Source of the DNA: JBBIGV01 sp037447335
GTDB taxonomy: Bacteria > Bacteroidota > Ignavibacteria > Ignavibacteriales > Ignavibacteriaceae
Assembly (NCBI GenBank): GCA_037447335.1
Contig: JBBIGV010000097.1
Span: forward strand, 1-9,350
DNA: 9,350 nt
Direction: 5' to 3'
Shown here: positions 1 through 6,871 of the stretch, one piece after another
Position numbering within the stretch: position 1 is the first letter of the stretch
How the letters are laid out: every line of letters starts with the position of its first letter
Translations under genes and position numbers: made by a program
The notes under the pieces: model-generated
The model's input: the letters and a program-made list of their open reading frames with translations, nothing else
Database searches by the model: none
What the model was told of the DNA's origin: nothing

Positions 1-27
1 GGAATGTTGATAAAGAAATGGAATCTG

Positions 28-510
28 TCATACTAAATGTTTAAAGTCAGGAAAAATATTTTCTCTTCCGATTTTAAGCTCGTATAAATTTCGCGCTAAC
101 TGTTGTGTGATAGTACTTGCGCCTTCACGTGAAAAAGTGAAAACGTTTTTGATCATCGCCTTGAAGAAACGGGAAAGATCAACTCCCCAATGACCGTAAA
201 ACTTCCTGTCTTCTGTTGCAATCAGAGCATCAATCAAATGTTTCGGCAGGCTGTCAATATTTGTTTCAATCCGGTTCTCAATGAAGAATTGACCGAGAAG
301 CTCGCCATCGGCAGTAAAAACCTTGCTTGCAAGCTGCGGTCGGGGATTTTCAAGTTCTTCAAGCGAGGGCAATCCGCTGAAAATATATACCATGAATATA
401 ATAAGTAATACTGCAAGCACTCCAGCTGCCGGCATCAATATTTTTTTGTTTCTTCCTGCTGATTTCTTTTTCTTTTTGCGATAAGAAGAATCGTTAAAAT
501 ACCTGTCCAT
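28..510 (-). pseudogene. Class A penicillin-binding protein (PBP1A-type), N-terminal part only
   Basis: This is the N-terminus of a bifunctional peptidoglycan glycosyltransferase/transpeptidase, which acts at the outer face of the inner membrane. Residues 1-25 are a basic cytoplasmic tail rich in Lys. About residues 25-46 form one membrane anchor. The GT51 domain follows, with motif 1 EDRKFYGHWGVD (catalytic Glu) and motif 2 GASTITQQLARNL. Family similarity stops after the GRENIF residues; about ten unrelated codons and a stop follow. The remaining glycosyltransferase motifs and the whole transpeptidase domain are absent, so 160 residues remain of a family usually longer than 600. No frame of the last 45 bases continues the family. 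The break therefore looks like an insertion or an assembly junction, not a simple frameshift. The gene starts just after the lactate dehydrogenase and is probably co-transcribed with it. Confidence 0.85.
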
Positions 511-517
511 ATCAGAA

Positions 518-1442
518 TCAGATAATTTTTTTTGATGATCTCGGCACTCTTTTTCAGCAGTATTTTTTCCTTCACACTAAGTTTTATCGGCAATACCCCA
601 AGTCACCTTCACCGCCAATAAGATGGGGTAAAGACAGTGTTACGTTTCTTATTCCTTCAACATCATCTTTAAGGGCACTTATGGTTAGCACGGCACGATT
701 ATCACGATTAATTACTTCTACAAGTTTTGCAATTGCTCCTGCCACATCATAGTAAGTTGAACCTTTGCCGGCAATAATTTTATAAGCAGCATTTCTTACT
801 CCGTCATCAATTTTATTTTTTATCTCTTCATTGAACTCAATATTTCTGTGTGCAATAAAATCTTCAAGCGGCACACCTCCAATATCCACATTAGACCAGC
901 AAAGAACCTCTGAGTAACCATGCTCTCCCTTTACATAAGCGTGAACATGCTGAGGATCAACGCCTATGTGAGCGCCAAGCAGCGATCTGAATCTTGCGGT
1001 ATCTAAAGTTGTTCCGCTGCCGATTATTCTTGTTGATGGAATTCCGAATTCCTTTGCTATATCAATACAGATATGAGTTATTATATCAACAGGATTTGTG
1101 GCAACATGAAAAATTGCATTCGGATTTACTTCTGCTGTATGAGAAATAATATCTCTCATTATTGAAGCATTTTTTTCCATAAGCATTAATCTTGTTTCGC
1201 CGGGTTTTTGGTTTGCACCAGCAGCAATGACAACAACTTTTGCATCTTTAAGATCTTCATAGATGCCCGCATATATCGGCTGCCGCCGTAAAAGGTACTG
1301 CGTGCGTTATATCCTGAGTTTCTGCAATTGCACTCTTTTGGTTTGCATCAATAAGTACAATGTCGCTGGCAGCTTTGTGCATCATTATAGCAAAAGCTGA
1401 TGTTGCGCCAACCATTCCGCTTCCTATTATTCCTACTTTCAT
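518..1442 (-). pseudogene. ldh: L-lactate dehydrogenase, frameshifted
   Basis: NAD-dependent L-lactate dehydrogenase, interconverting pyruvate and lactate in the cytoplasm. Visible marks are the N-terminal dinucleotide motif GIIGSGMVG, the GANQKPGETR loop whose Gln is the lactate (not malate) specificity residue, ATNPVD, the GSGTTLDTARFR segment, and GEHGYSE with the catalytic His. The frame breaks twice. At about 1270-1276 one AT unit of a short (AT)n run seems lost, because restoring it gives DIYAGIYEDLKD. At 596-599 one C of a homopolymer seems lost, because restoring it gives GVLPIKLSVKEK. The eight-T run at 526-533 probably carries an extra base too, since removing one gives a stop at 518-520 directly before the penicillin-binding protein. 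The repaired length, about 310 residues, is normal. The start lies 4 bases after the stop of the preceding small membrane protein gene. Whether these are sequencing errors or true decay cannot be told from one sequence. Confidence 0.9.
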
Positions 1443-1446
1443 ATTA

Positions 1447-1899
1447 TTATTTCAATAAAAATTGTCTTACAAGGTCAAGTTCCGTATTTGTTATTTGATT
1501 ATCAAGCAATGAATTTTTTACAGTTGCAATAAAATTTTGAAAGTTCTGAAAATCAATTGATGGATTGGTTTTTAGTTGATCAAAATATTGTGTAACAAGA
1601 TTTTTCATCTCACTTACATTAGCTCCGCCGGTAAGCGGATTCAGAATCGCTGTTATATCTTCAAGCATAAAAGAACTTGCAAAATCCCGGACATAATTAA
1701 AGCCAAGCTCATAAAGTCCCGGTGCATTTGCAAACACGAAACTAATTATTGCCGAGGAGAAGAATACGATTCCCACAACACCAAGAACAGCAATAAGCAC
1801 TATCCCTATTCCGCCAATCAGCACAAGTTTTCTAAGTTTCTTTTTAAACTGATTATCGGTTCTGATTCGATACTGAATTTTATCTAAATTAAGTTTCAT
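1447..1899 (-). CDS. Small membrane-anchored protein of unknown function
   Basis: I do not recognise this 150-residue protein. It has a basic N-terminus (residues 1-24, many Lys/Arg), then one long hydrophobic stretch at about 25-57 rich in Gly, Val, Ile and Phe. A mostly polar C-terminal part of about 90 residues follows, with predicted helical character and several Asn/Gln. It looks like a single-pass anchored protein with a soluble tail; no catalytic motif is visible. A good Shine-Dalgarno-like GGAGAG (1905-1910) sits 5 bases before the ATG. It lies 21 bases after the short-chain dehydrogenase stop and 4 bases before the lactate dehydrogenase start, so it belongs to the same transcription unit. 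No frame damage is seen, unlike in both neighbours. Confidence 0.75.
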   Translation of the reverse strand: MKLNLDKIQYRIRTDNQFKKKLRKLVLIGGIGIVLIAVLGVVGIVFFSSAIISFVFANAPGLYELGFNYVRDFASSFMLEDITAILNPLTGGANVSEMKNLVTQYFDQLKTNPSIDFQNFQNFIATVKNSLLDNQITNTELDLVRQFLLK

Positions 1900-1904
1900 A
1901 GATT

Positions 1905-1910
1905 CTCTCC
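1905..1910 (-). promoter_or_regulatory. Ribosome binding site of the 150-residue membrane protein
   Basis: On the minus strand this reads GGAGAG, 5 bases before the ATG at 1899-1897. It is one of the clearer Shine-Dalgarno sequences in the window and supports this start. Confidence 0.6.
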
Positions 1911-1920
1911 GTTTTTATAT

Positions 1921-2780
1921 TTATTGTAAAACAGAATCGTTAACTTTTATCTTGCTGAGAAAATTTTCGCACTTATCCCAAAGTCTTTTTTCTTCTTTAG
2001 AATTGTTGAATTTGCATTTTTCTTCTTTTCTTTGATTGTAGAAGCCGCCATTGCTTCCGTTAATTTTATCTGCAGAAGCTAACCAAACAATTGTATTCTC
2101 TCCTTCCGGAATTGTTCTTCCTTCAATCAGTGCAAACATTTTAAGTAGAAGTTTTCCAGCTAGGTTCTGCTCTCTGAATAATTCTGTGACTGGAATAAAT
2201 CCGGGTGTCATTGAATAAACAGAAATATTAACTTTCTCCAGTCTTCTTACCCATTCACGGGCAGCATTCTGTTTGCCTGTTTAGTTTGCTTGTAAGCAAG
2301 CGTTTCGTTGTAATTTCTTTTATCAAAGTTTATATCATCAATGTCTAGTCCGCCGGCAAAGTGGGAAGCGACATTAATGATTCTGGATGGTGCAGCTTTC
2401 TTCAATTCATCAAGAAGAAGTTGGGTTAAAAGCTGATGACCCAGAACATTGACAGTAAAAGTCTGCTCAACATTAATGTTCGTAAGTTTTTTAGTTTTGG
2501 TACATAGTCCTGCATAGTTAATCAGCACATCAAGTTTGTTTTCTTCTTGCTTAAATGATTCAGCAAACTTTTGAATTGAATCAACACTAGCAAGATCGAG
2601 ATGCTTTACAAAAACATTTTGATTGCCGGTTTTTTTTACAATTTCACCTCTAACCTGATTTGCAAAATTAAGTGATCTGCAAGCCATATAAACTTTGGCT
2701 CCAAGCTTTGCTATTTCTTTTGCAGATTCTTTTCCGATTCCTTTATTAGCACCGGTTATTATCACTACTTTATTTTTCAT
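1921..2780 (-). pseudogene. Short-chain dehydrogenase/reductase (retinol-dehydrogenase-like), frameshifted
   Basis: NAD(P)-dependent oxidoreductase of the classical SDR family; its substrate is unknown. Visible marks are the cofactor motif TGANKGIG (residues 9-16), an NYAG in place of the usual NNAG (88-91), Asn111, catalytic Ser139 in NVASHFAG, and the YKQTK catalytic pair Tyr163/Lys167. After residue 173 the frame breaks near 2259-2264. Adding one base there changes MLPVNG-stop into MLAREWVRRLEKVNISVYSM, and the family continues in that frame through MTPGF and a normal C-terminus to the stop at 1921. Total length (about 286 residues) and the MTPGFIPVTEL segment resemble the RDH11/12-like branch. 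It may be a sequencing error or a decaying gene. It lies about 180 bases downstream of the thiolase and need not belong to that pathway. Confidence 0.85.
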
Positions 2781-2784
2781 TTAA

Positions 2785-2788
2785 TCCT
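2785..2788 (-). promoter_or_regulatory. Ribosome binding site of the short-chain dehydrogenase
   Basis: On the minus strand AGGA follows an A-run and lies 4 bases before the ATG at 2780-2778. This supports the chosen start, which also places the TGxxxGIG motif at its usual distance from the N-terminus. Confidence 0.5.
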
Positions 2789-2896
2789 TTTTTTCTTGGT
2801 TAATTGTTCAAATCAGAACAAATCAGGGTTGCAATTCGTTCCTTGAGTTTTTGCTAGTAGTTCCGAGTTCCAGAGTTGGTTGCATAACGTGTCTAA

Positions 2897-2943
2897 GGTC
2901 ATTGCGATTTTGATGGCATTGCCATCGGGTGAAGCAATCTCAT
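2897..2943. repeat. Hairpin-forming intergenic repeat
   Basis: The stretch between the thiolase and the short-chain dehydrogenase holds a nested palindrome. Outer arms ATTGC (2901-2905) and GCAAT (2934-2938) enclose a perfect 7-bp inverted repeat, GATGGCA and TGCCATC, separated by one base (2912-2926). The edges, GTCATTGCGA on one side and GAAGCAATCTCAT on the other, resemble a dispersed non-coding repeat I know from many bacterial genomes, where these ends flank variable centres. No T-run follows on either strand, so it is not an obvious intrinsic terminator, although it could end or stabilise the operon transcript. Only one copy is in the window. Confidence 0.55.
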
Positions 2944-2958
2944 ATTTACTGCGAAACG

Positions 2959-4167
2959 TTAATTTTGGACCTTTTCTAGAACAACTGATATACCCTGCCC
3001 AACACCAATACACATTGTACAAAGAGCTTTTTTTGAAGATGACCGTTGCAATTGATAATAAGCTGAAAGAACAATTCTTGCACCCGTCATGCCTAAGGGG
3101 TGACCAATAGCAATTGCACCGCCAAGTGGATTAATTCGTGGGTCATATAATTCTAATCCCAGTTCACGCATACAGCCCAACGATTGTGCAGCGAAAGCTT
3201 CATTGAGTTCAATAACGTCAATGTCGTTCAAAGTTAATCCCAAACGATTTAGCAACTTGTTAGTAGCAGGAACAGGTCCTATTCCCATGAGGCGGGGAGG
3301 TACACCGGCTGTTTGCATTCCAAGAATTTTTACTTTGGGTTTTAGATTAAATTTATTCATCGCATTTTCAGAGGCAATTAATAGTACGGCCGCTCCATCG
3401 TTAATACCTGAAGAGTTACCAGCAGTTACGGTCCCATTTTCATTAACAACAGGTTTTAATGAGGATAATTTTTCTAAGGAAGTTAATTTTGGGTGTTCGT
3501 CTTTATCAACAATAATATTTTCACATTTTGGCTTGGTGATAACGATTGGAACAATTTCTTCGGCAAAATAACCCTTCCCTTGTGCGTTGGCAGTCTTTTC
3601 CTGGCTAAATTGGGCAAACTTATCCTGTTCTTCACGGCTGATTTTATATTCTGAAGCAATGTTTTCTGCAGTTTCAATCATTGAATCGGTGCCAAATTTT
3701 TTCTTAAAAGATTTGTTAATAAACCGCCATCCAATAGTTGTGTCGAATATTTCAGCATTTCTTGAGAATGCTTCAGTTGCTTTACTTATCACAAATGGTG
3801 CTCTTGACATACTTTCAACACCGCCGGCAATTATTAAGTCTGCCTCACCCGATCTGATTGCTCTTGCTGCAATTCCTATGGCATCCATGCCTGAACCGCA
3901 TAACCTATTTATTGTTGCACCAGAAATCGTTTCTGAATAACCGGCTAATAATAGCGCCATGCGTGCTACATTCCGGTTGTCTTCTCCTGCCTGATTAGCA
4001 CATCCTAAAATCACATCATCAATATCAAGCCAGTCAATATCAGGATTCCTTTCCATTAATAGCTTTAATGGAACTGCAGCCAAATCATCTGCTCTCAATG
4101 ATGAAAGAACACCACCGTATTTCCCAATAGGTGTTCGTATTGCATCGCAAATGTAAACTTCTTCCAT
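2959..4167 (-). CDS. pcaF: Thiolase, 3-oxoadipyl-CoA thiolase (PcaF)-like
   Basis: Acetyl-CoA acyltransferase that cleaves a beta-ketoacyl-CoA with CoA to acetyl-CoA and a shorter acyl-CoA. From the chosen start it has 402 residues, the normal degradative thiolase length. Catalytic residues are present: Cys90 in INRLCGSGMD, His356 in AIGHPLG, and Cys386 in MCIGVGQG; NEAF is at 322-325. The N-terminus (VYICDAIRTPIGKYGG), GCANQAGEDNRNVARMALLLAG and the FDTTIGWRF segment resemble PcaF/PaaJ-type 3-oxoadipyl-CoA thiolases more than acetoacetyl-CoA thiolases, from memory. An upstream in-frame ATG at 4194 lies inside the aminotransferase gene. I prefer the ATG at 4167, which lies 4 bases after that gene's stop and gives the family's usual N-terminus. 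It is the last gene of the five-gene operon and would do the final carbon-carbon cleavage. Confidence 0.92.
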   Translation of the reverse strand: MEEVYICDAIRTPIGKYGGVLSSLRADDLAAVPLKLLMERNPDIDWLDIDDVILGCANQAGEDNRNVARMALLLAGYSETISGATINRLCGSGMDAIGIAARAIRSGEADLIIAGGVESMSRAPFVISKATEAFSRNAEIFDTTIGWRFINKSFKKKFGTDSMIETAENIASEYKISREEQDKFAQFSQEKTANAQGKGYFAEEIVPIVITKPKCENIIVDKDEHPKLTSLEKLSSLKPVVNENGTVTAGNSSGINDGAAVLLIASENAMNKFNLKPKVKILGMQTAGVPPRLMGIGPVPATNKLLNRLGLTLNDIDVIELNEAFAAQSLGCMRELGLELYDPRINPLGGAIAIGHPLGMTGARIVLSAYYQLQRSSSKKALCTMCIGVGQGISVVLEKVQN

Positions 4168-4171
4168 AATG

Positions 4172-5506
4172 TTAAATTTTTTGTAAATTTTCAATTTTCG
4201 GTTTCAACGTTTTAAAAGCACGCAACAAACCCTCGGAGAGTTTGTCTATTTCTTTTTGAGATAATACTGTCGAAAACATGCACGCAAAAGTATTAATCAT
4301 CAGTATTTTTTCATTAAAATATAAAAAGTCAAGAAGTTCGTTTATTACAGAAATGGTTTCTTTTGATTGATATGCTTCACGATAAGTTGTTGGTGGTGTT
4401 AGTGACAAATGAAAACGAAACATAGAACCTGCCCCTGTTATGGAGACCGGAACATCAACAATTCTGATAACTTCTTCAATTTGTGTAATTGCCTTTTCAG
4501 TTAAGTAATTTAATTTCAAAACAGCTTCTTTATCAAACAGGCTCATTGCAACATAACCCGCAGTCATCGTAATAGGATTAGCTGAAAATGTTCCTGAAAG
4601 TGGAAAAAGTAAGTTGCTTTCGCTAGGGTCTAGCACTTTCATTACATCTGAACGACCTGCCAACGCACCTACGGGAAAACCGCCGCCAATAATTTTACCC
4701 AATGCTGTAATGTCTGGTTGAATGGCATATTTTTCCTGGGCGCCCCCATAATTTACCCTAAACGTAACGACTTCGTCAAATACAAGCAGCGCCCCATTCT
4801 TGCGTGTCCAATTATATATGGATTCAATAAATTCGGCTTTACCTTGAAGTAGTCCAACCCGATGTGGAACAGGATCTATTAAAACACATGCAATTTCATT
4901 TGCGTTTTGATTTAAAATAGCAATCGTTCTTTCAATATCATTAAAAGGGAAAATAATAACATCATCCAATACTCCCTTGGGTGTGCCATAGGCAAGCGGA
5001 ACACTATTTGGTTTATTAACATCACCCCAGTTTGAAGGGTTGGCTGTTTGACTTACCTCTGCAAAATCGTAAGTCCCGTGGTATGCACCTTCTGCCTTAG
5101 CGATTTTTGGGCGTCCGGTAAAAGCTCTTGATGCTTTAATCATTGCCATTACTGCTTCGGTACCTGAGTTTACAAATCGAATTTTTTCAAAACTTGGAAC
5201 TCTATCGCACAATAGCTTTGCAAACTGTACCTCAATTTCAGCAGCCATAGTATATGCAGTTCCTTTTTTCATTTGCTCGATGACCGCATTAACAACTGCA
5301 GGATATGCATGACCATGAATTAAGGCCGCCATATTATTGGCAAAATCAATACGCTCTATTCCATCAATATCTGTAATATAGCCTCCCGAGGCATGTGCCA
5401 CATAATGTGGGTACGGTTTGCGATATACTGTGTTTCTACTTACACCACCTGGTAAAACTTCGCATGCCTGATTGTAGATTTCTACACTGCTTCTTTTTTG
5501 CTCCAT
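4172..5506 (-). CDS. Class III PLP aminotransferase, glutamate-1-semialdehyde-aminomutase-like
   Basis: PLP-dependent enzyme of fold type I, class III. From the ATG at 5506 it has 444 residues. Visible marks are LPGGVSR (18-24), the phosphate-binding SGTEA (114-118), YHG (142-144), DEV with the pyridine-binding Asp244, and the Schiff-base Lys271 in ALGKIIGGGFPVG. It resembles glutamate-1-semialdehyde aminomutase (HemL). However, the HemL segment PVRAF after PGGV is replaced by RNTVYRKPYP, and the TGFR after DEV is shortened to TFR, so a haem role is unlikely. The beta-phenylalanine-type aminotransferases are class III relatives. With an aminomutase upstream and a CoA-transferase adjacent, I infer that it removes the beta-amino group to make a beta-keto acid. 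An alternative start at 5518 overlaps the previous gene by 11 bases; the ATG at 5506 begins one base after that gene's stop. Confidence 0.88.
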   Translation of the reverse strand: MEQKRSSVEIYNQACEVLPGGVSRNTVYRKPYPHYVAHASGGYITDIDGIERIDFANNMAALIHGHAYPAVVNAVIEQMKKGTAYTMAAEIEVQFAKLLCDRVPSFEKIRFVNSGTEAVMAMIKASRAFTGRPKIAKAEGAYHGTYDFAEVSQTANPSNWGDVNKPNSVPLAYGTPKGVLDDVIIFPFNDIERTIAILNQNANEIACVLIDPVPHRVGLLQGKAEFIESIYNWTRKNGALLVFDEVVTFRVNYGGAQEKYAIQPDITALGKIIGGGFPVGALAGRSDVMKVLDPSESNLLFPLSGTFSANPITMTAGYVAMSLFDKEAVLKLNYLTEKAITQIEEVIRIVDVPVSITGAGSMFRFHLSLTPPTTYREAYQSKETISVINELLDFLYFNEKILMINTFACMFSTVLSQKEIDKLSEGLLRAFKTLKPKIENLQKI

Positions 5507-5507
5507 T

Positions 5508-6164
5508 TTATAACACATTTAGTTTAGCTTCTGTTTTTGATTGTAGATAATCAAATGTAATCCCAGGGGCAAGTTCTTTTACAAAAAGTTTTTTCTCAAT
5601 AACATCAATGATTGCAAGGTTGGTATAAATTCTGGTTACAACGTTTTTCCCGGTAAGAGGATAAGAGCATTGTTTGACAATTTTAGGTTCGCCGGCCTTG
5701 GTGCAATGCTGTGTTATAACAAAAATAGTTTTTACACCAGCAACCAAATCCATTGCGCCGCCAACAGCGGGTATTGTCTCAGGTTCACCAGTTGACCAGT
5801 TGGCAAGGTCGCCTTCTTCGGAGACCTGTAAGGCACCAAGCACACAAATATCTATATGTCCGCCGCGAATCATTGTAAAGCTATCAGCATGATGAAAATA
5901 GCAGGCTCCCGTAATTGCCGTTATACATTTTTTCCCGGCATTAACCAATTCAAGATCTTCTTTCCCCTTCTCAGCGATTTTTCCCATTCCAAGTAGTCCA
6001 TTTTCCGTATGGTATATAACTTCTCTGTCTTCAGGAATAAAATCTGCTACCAACTCTGGCATTCCTATACCAAGATTTACGTAAGCACCATCGTGAATAT
6101 CCAAAGCTACTTTTTGTGCTATTTGGCTTGTAGTCCAATCAACGCTTTTGTTTATTATTTCCAT
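5508..6164 (-). CDS. pcaJ: 3-oxoacid CoA-transferase, subunit B (PcaJ-like)
   Basis: Beta subunit of a two-subunit family I CoA-transferase, 218 residues and a normal length. It carries the oxyanion-type motif LGIGMP (31-36) and the catalytic Glu54 in HTENGLLGMG. Further marks are YFHHADSF, MIRGGHIDICVLGALQVS, GDLANW and AVGGAMDL. The last three stretches match 3-oxoadipate CoA-transferase PcaJ closely from memory; acetoacetate (AtoA) and succinyl-CoA:3-ketoacid (ScoB) transferases are the next alternatives. It would activate a beta-keto acid with CoA from succinyl-CoA or acetyl-CoA. The start overlaps the end of subunit A by 10 bases, and the aminotransferase begins at its stop, so the genes are translationally coupled. 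The exact substrate is not readable from the sequence. Confidence 0.93.
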   Translation of the reverse strand: MEIINKSVDWTTSQIAQKVALDIHDGAYVNLGIGMPELVADFIPEDREVIYHTENGLLGMGKIAEKGKEDLELVNAGKKCITAITGACYFHHADSFTMIRGGHIDICVLGALQVSEEGDLANWSTGEPETIPAVGGAMDLVAGVKTIFVITQHCTKAGEPKIVKQCSYPLTGKNVVTRIYTNLAIIDVIEKKLFVKELAPGITFDYLQSKTEAKLNVL

Positions 6165-6871
6165 AAATATCTTTTATTTTCAGCAACAAGTTTCGATTCA
6201 TCTTCGGGGTTGGTTATTTCAACTACTCTTTTTACAAAAATTCCTGGAGTAACAACACATTCAGGATCAATTTCACCAAGTTCTAAAATTTTCTTTGCTT
6301 GAACAATTGTTGTTTTTGCAGCGGTACACATTAGCGGTCCAAAATTTCTTGCGGTTTTATTATAGATTAAGTTTCCATACCTGTCAGCCGCTTTACACTT
6401 TACAAGAGAAAAGTCGGCTTTTATAGCATACTCTAATACATATGTCTTTCCATTAATAACTCTTGTTTCTTTTCCTTCGGCAAGCGGTGTATTAACCGAA
6501 GTTGGTGTGTAAAAAGCCGGAATACCTGCTCCTCCGGTTCTGATTCTTTCTGCAAGCGTGCCTTGAGGAACCAGTTCAAGTTCGATTTCTCCTTTACGAT
6601 ATAATTCGGGGAATACGACTGAAATTGTAGTTTTAGGGAAAGAGCAAATCATCTTTTTTACTTGCCTATTTTCAATCAACGCCGCTAGTCCAACATAACC
6701 ACTTCCAGTATTGTTGCTGACAATAATTAGATTTTTTGCGCCCTGATCAATTAAGGCGTGAATAAGCTCTATTGGGCTGCCGGCTTCACCAAAACCACTT
6801 ATCATAACTGTTGCACCGTCATGAATATCTGCAACAGCCTCTGCCGCTGAGTTAACTATTTTGTTAATCAT
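6155..6871 (-). CDS. pcaI: 3-oxoacid CoA-transferase, subunit A (PcaI-like)
   Basis: Alpha subunit of the CoA-transferase, 238 residues. The CoA-binding Gly-rich motif appears as SGFGEAGSP (25-33), where most relatives have GGFG. Other family stretches are LIHALIDQGAKNL, KMICSFPK, ELELVPQGTLAERIR, GAGIPAFYTPT, GKTYVLEYAIKADF, KTARNFGP and VVTPGIFVKRVVEI. The FPK and AERIRTGGAGI segments and the start MINKIVNSAAEAVADIHDG are typical of PcaI (3-oxoadipate CoA-transferase A) as I remember it. No aromatic-ring genes are in the window, so a role in the protocatechuate branch is not supported by context. The ATG overlaps the stop of the radical-SAM gene by 4 bases (ATGA), and the end overlaps subunit B by 10 bases. 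Confidence 0.93.
   Translation of the reverse strand: MINKIVNSAAEAVADIHDGATVMISGFGEAGSPIELIHALIDQGAKNLIIVSNNTGSGYVGLAALIENRQVKKMICSFPKTTISVVFPELYRKGEIELELVPQGTLAERIRTGGAGIPAFYTPTSVNTPLAEGKETRVINGKTYVLEYAIKADFSLVKCKAADRYGNLIYNKTARNFGPLMCTAAKTTIVQAKKILELGEIDPECVVTPGIFVKRVVEITNPEDESKLVAENKRYLWK

Noticed and set aside
1576..1887. Plus-strand open frame of 103 codons opposite the small membrane protein
   Set aside because: The minus-strand gene has a ribosome binding site, a membrane segment and good operon spacing. The plus-strand product is Lys/Cys/Ile-rich and looks like antisense of AT-rich coding sequence.
2813..3022. Open frame of 69 codons on the minus strand overlapping the thiolase end
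   Set aside because: Its first third overlaps the thiolase C-terminus in another frame, and the KYEIAS...IAMT part is simply the intergenic hairpin repeat read through. No start signal or family is visible.
3203..3940. Two plus-strand open frames of 117-122 codons
   Set aside because: They lie wholly inside the thiolase gene on the opposite strand, whose motifs and length are unmistakable; they are shadows.
5508..6871. Reading the CoA-transferase as plain acetoacetate degradation (AtoDA)
   Set aside because: Segment-by-segment resemblance is closer to PcaI/PcaJ, and the linked aminomutase and aminotransferase argue for a beta-keto acid made from an amino acid. It is kept only as an alternative.
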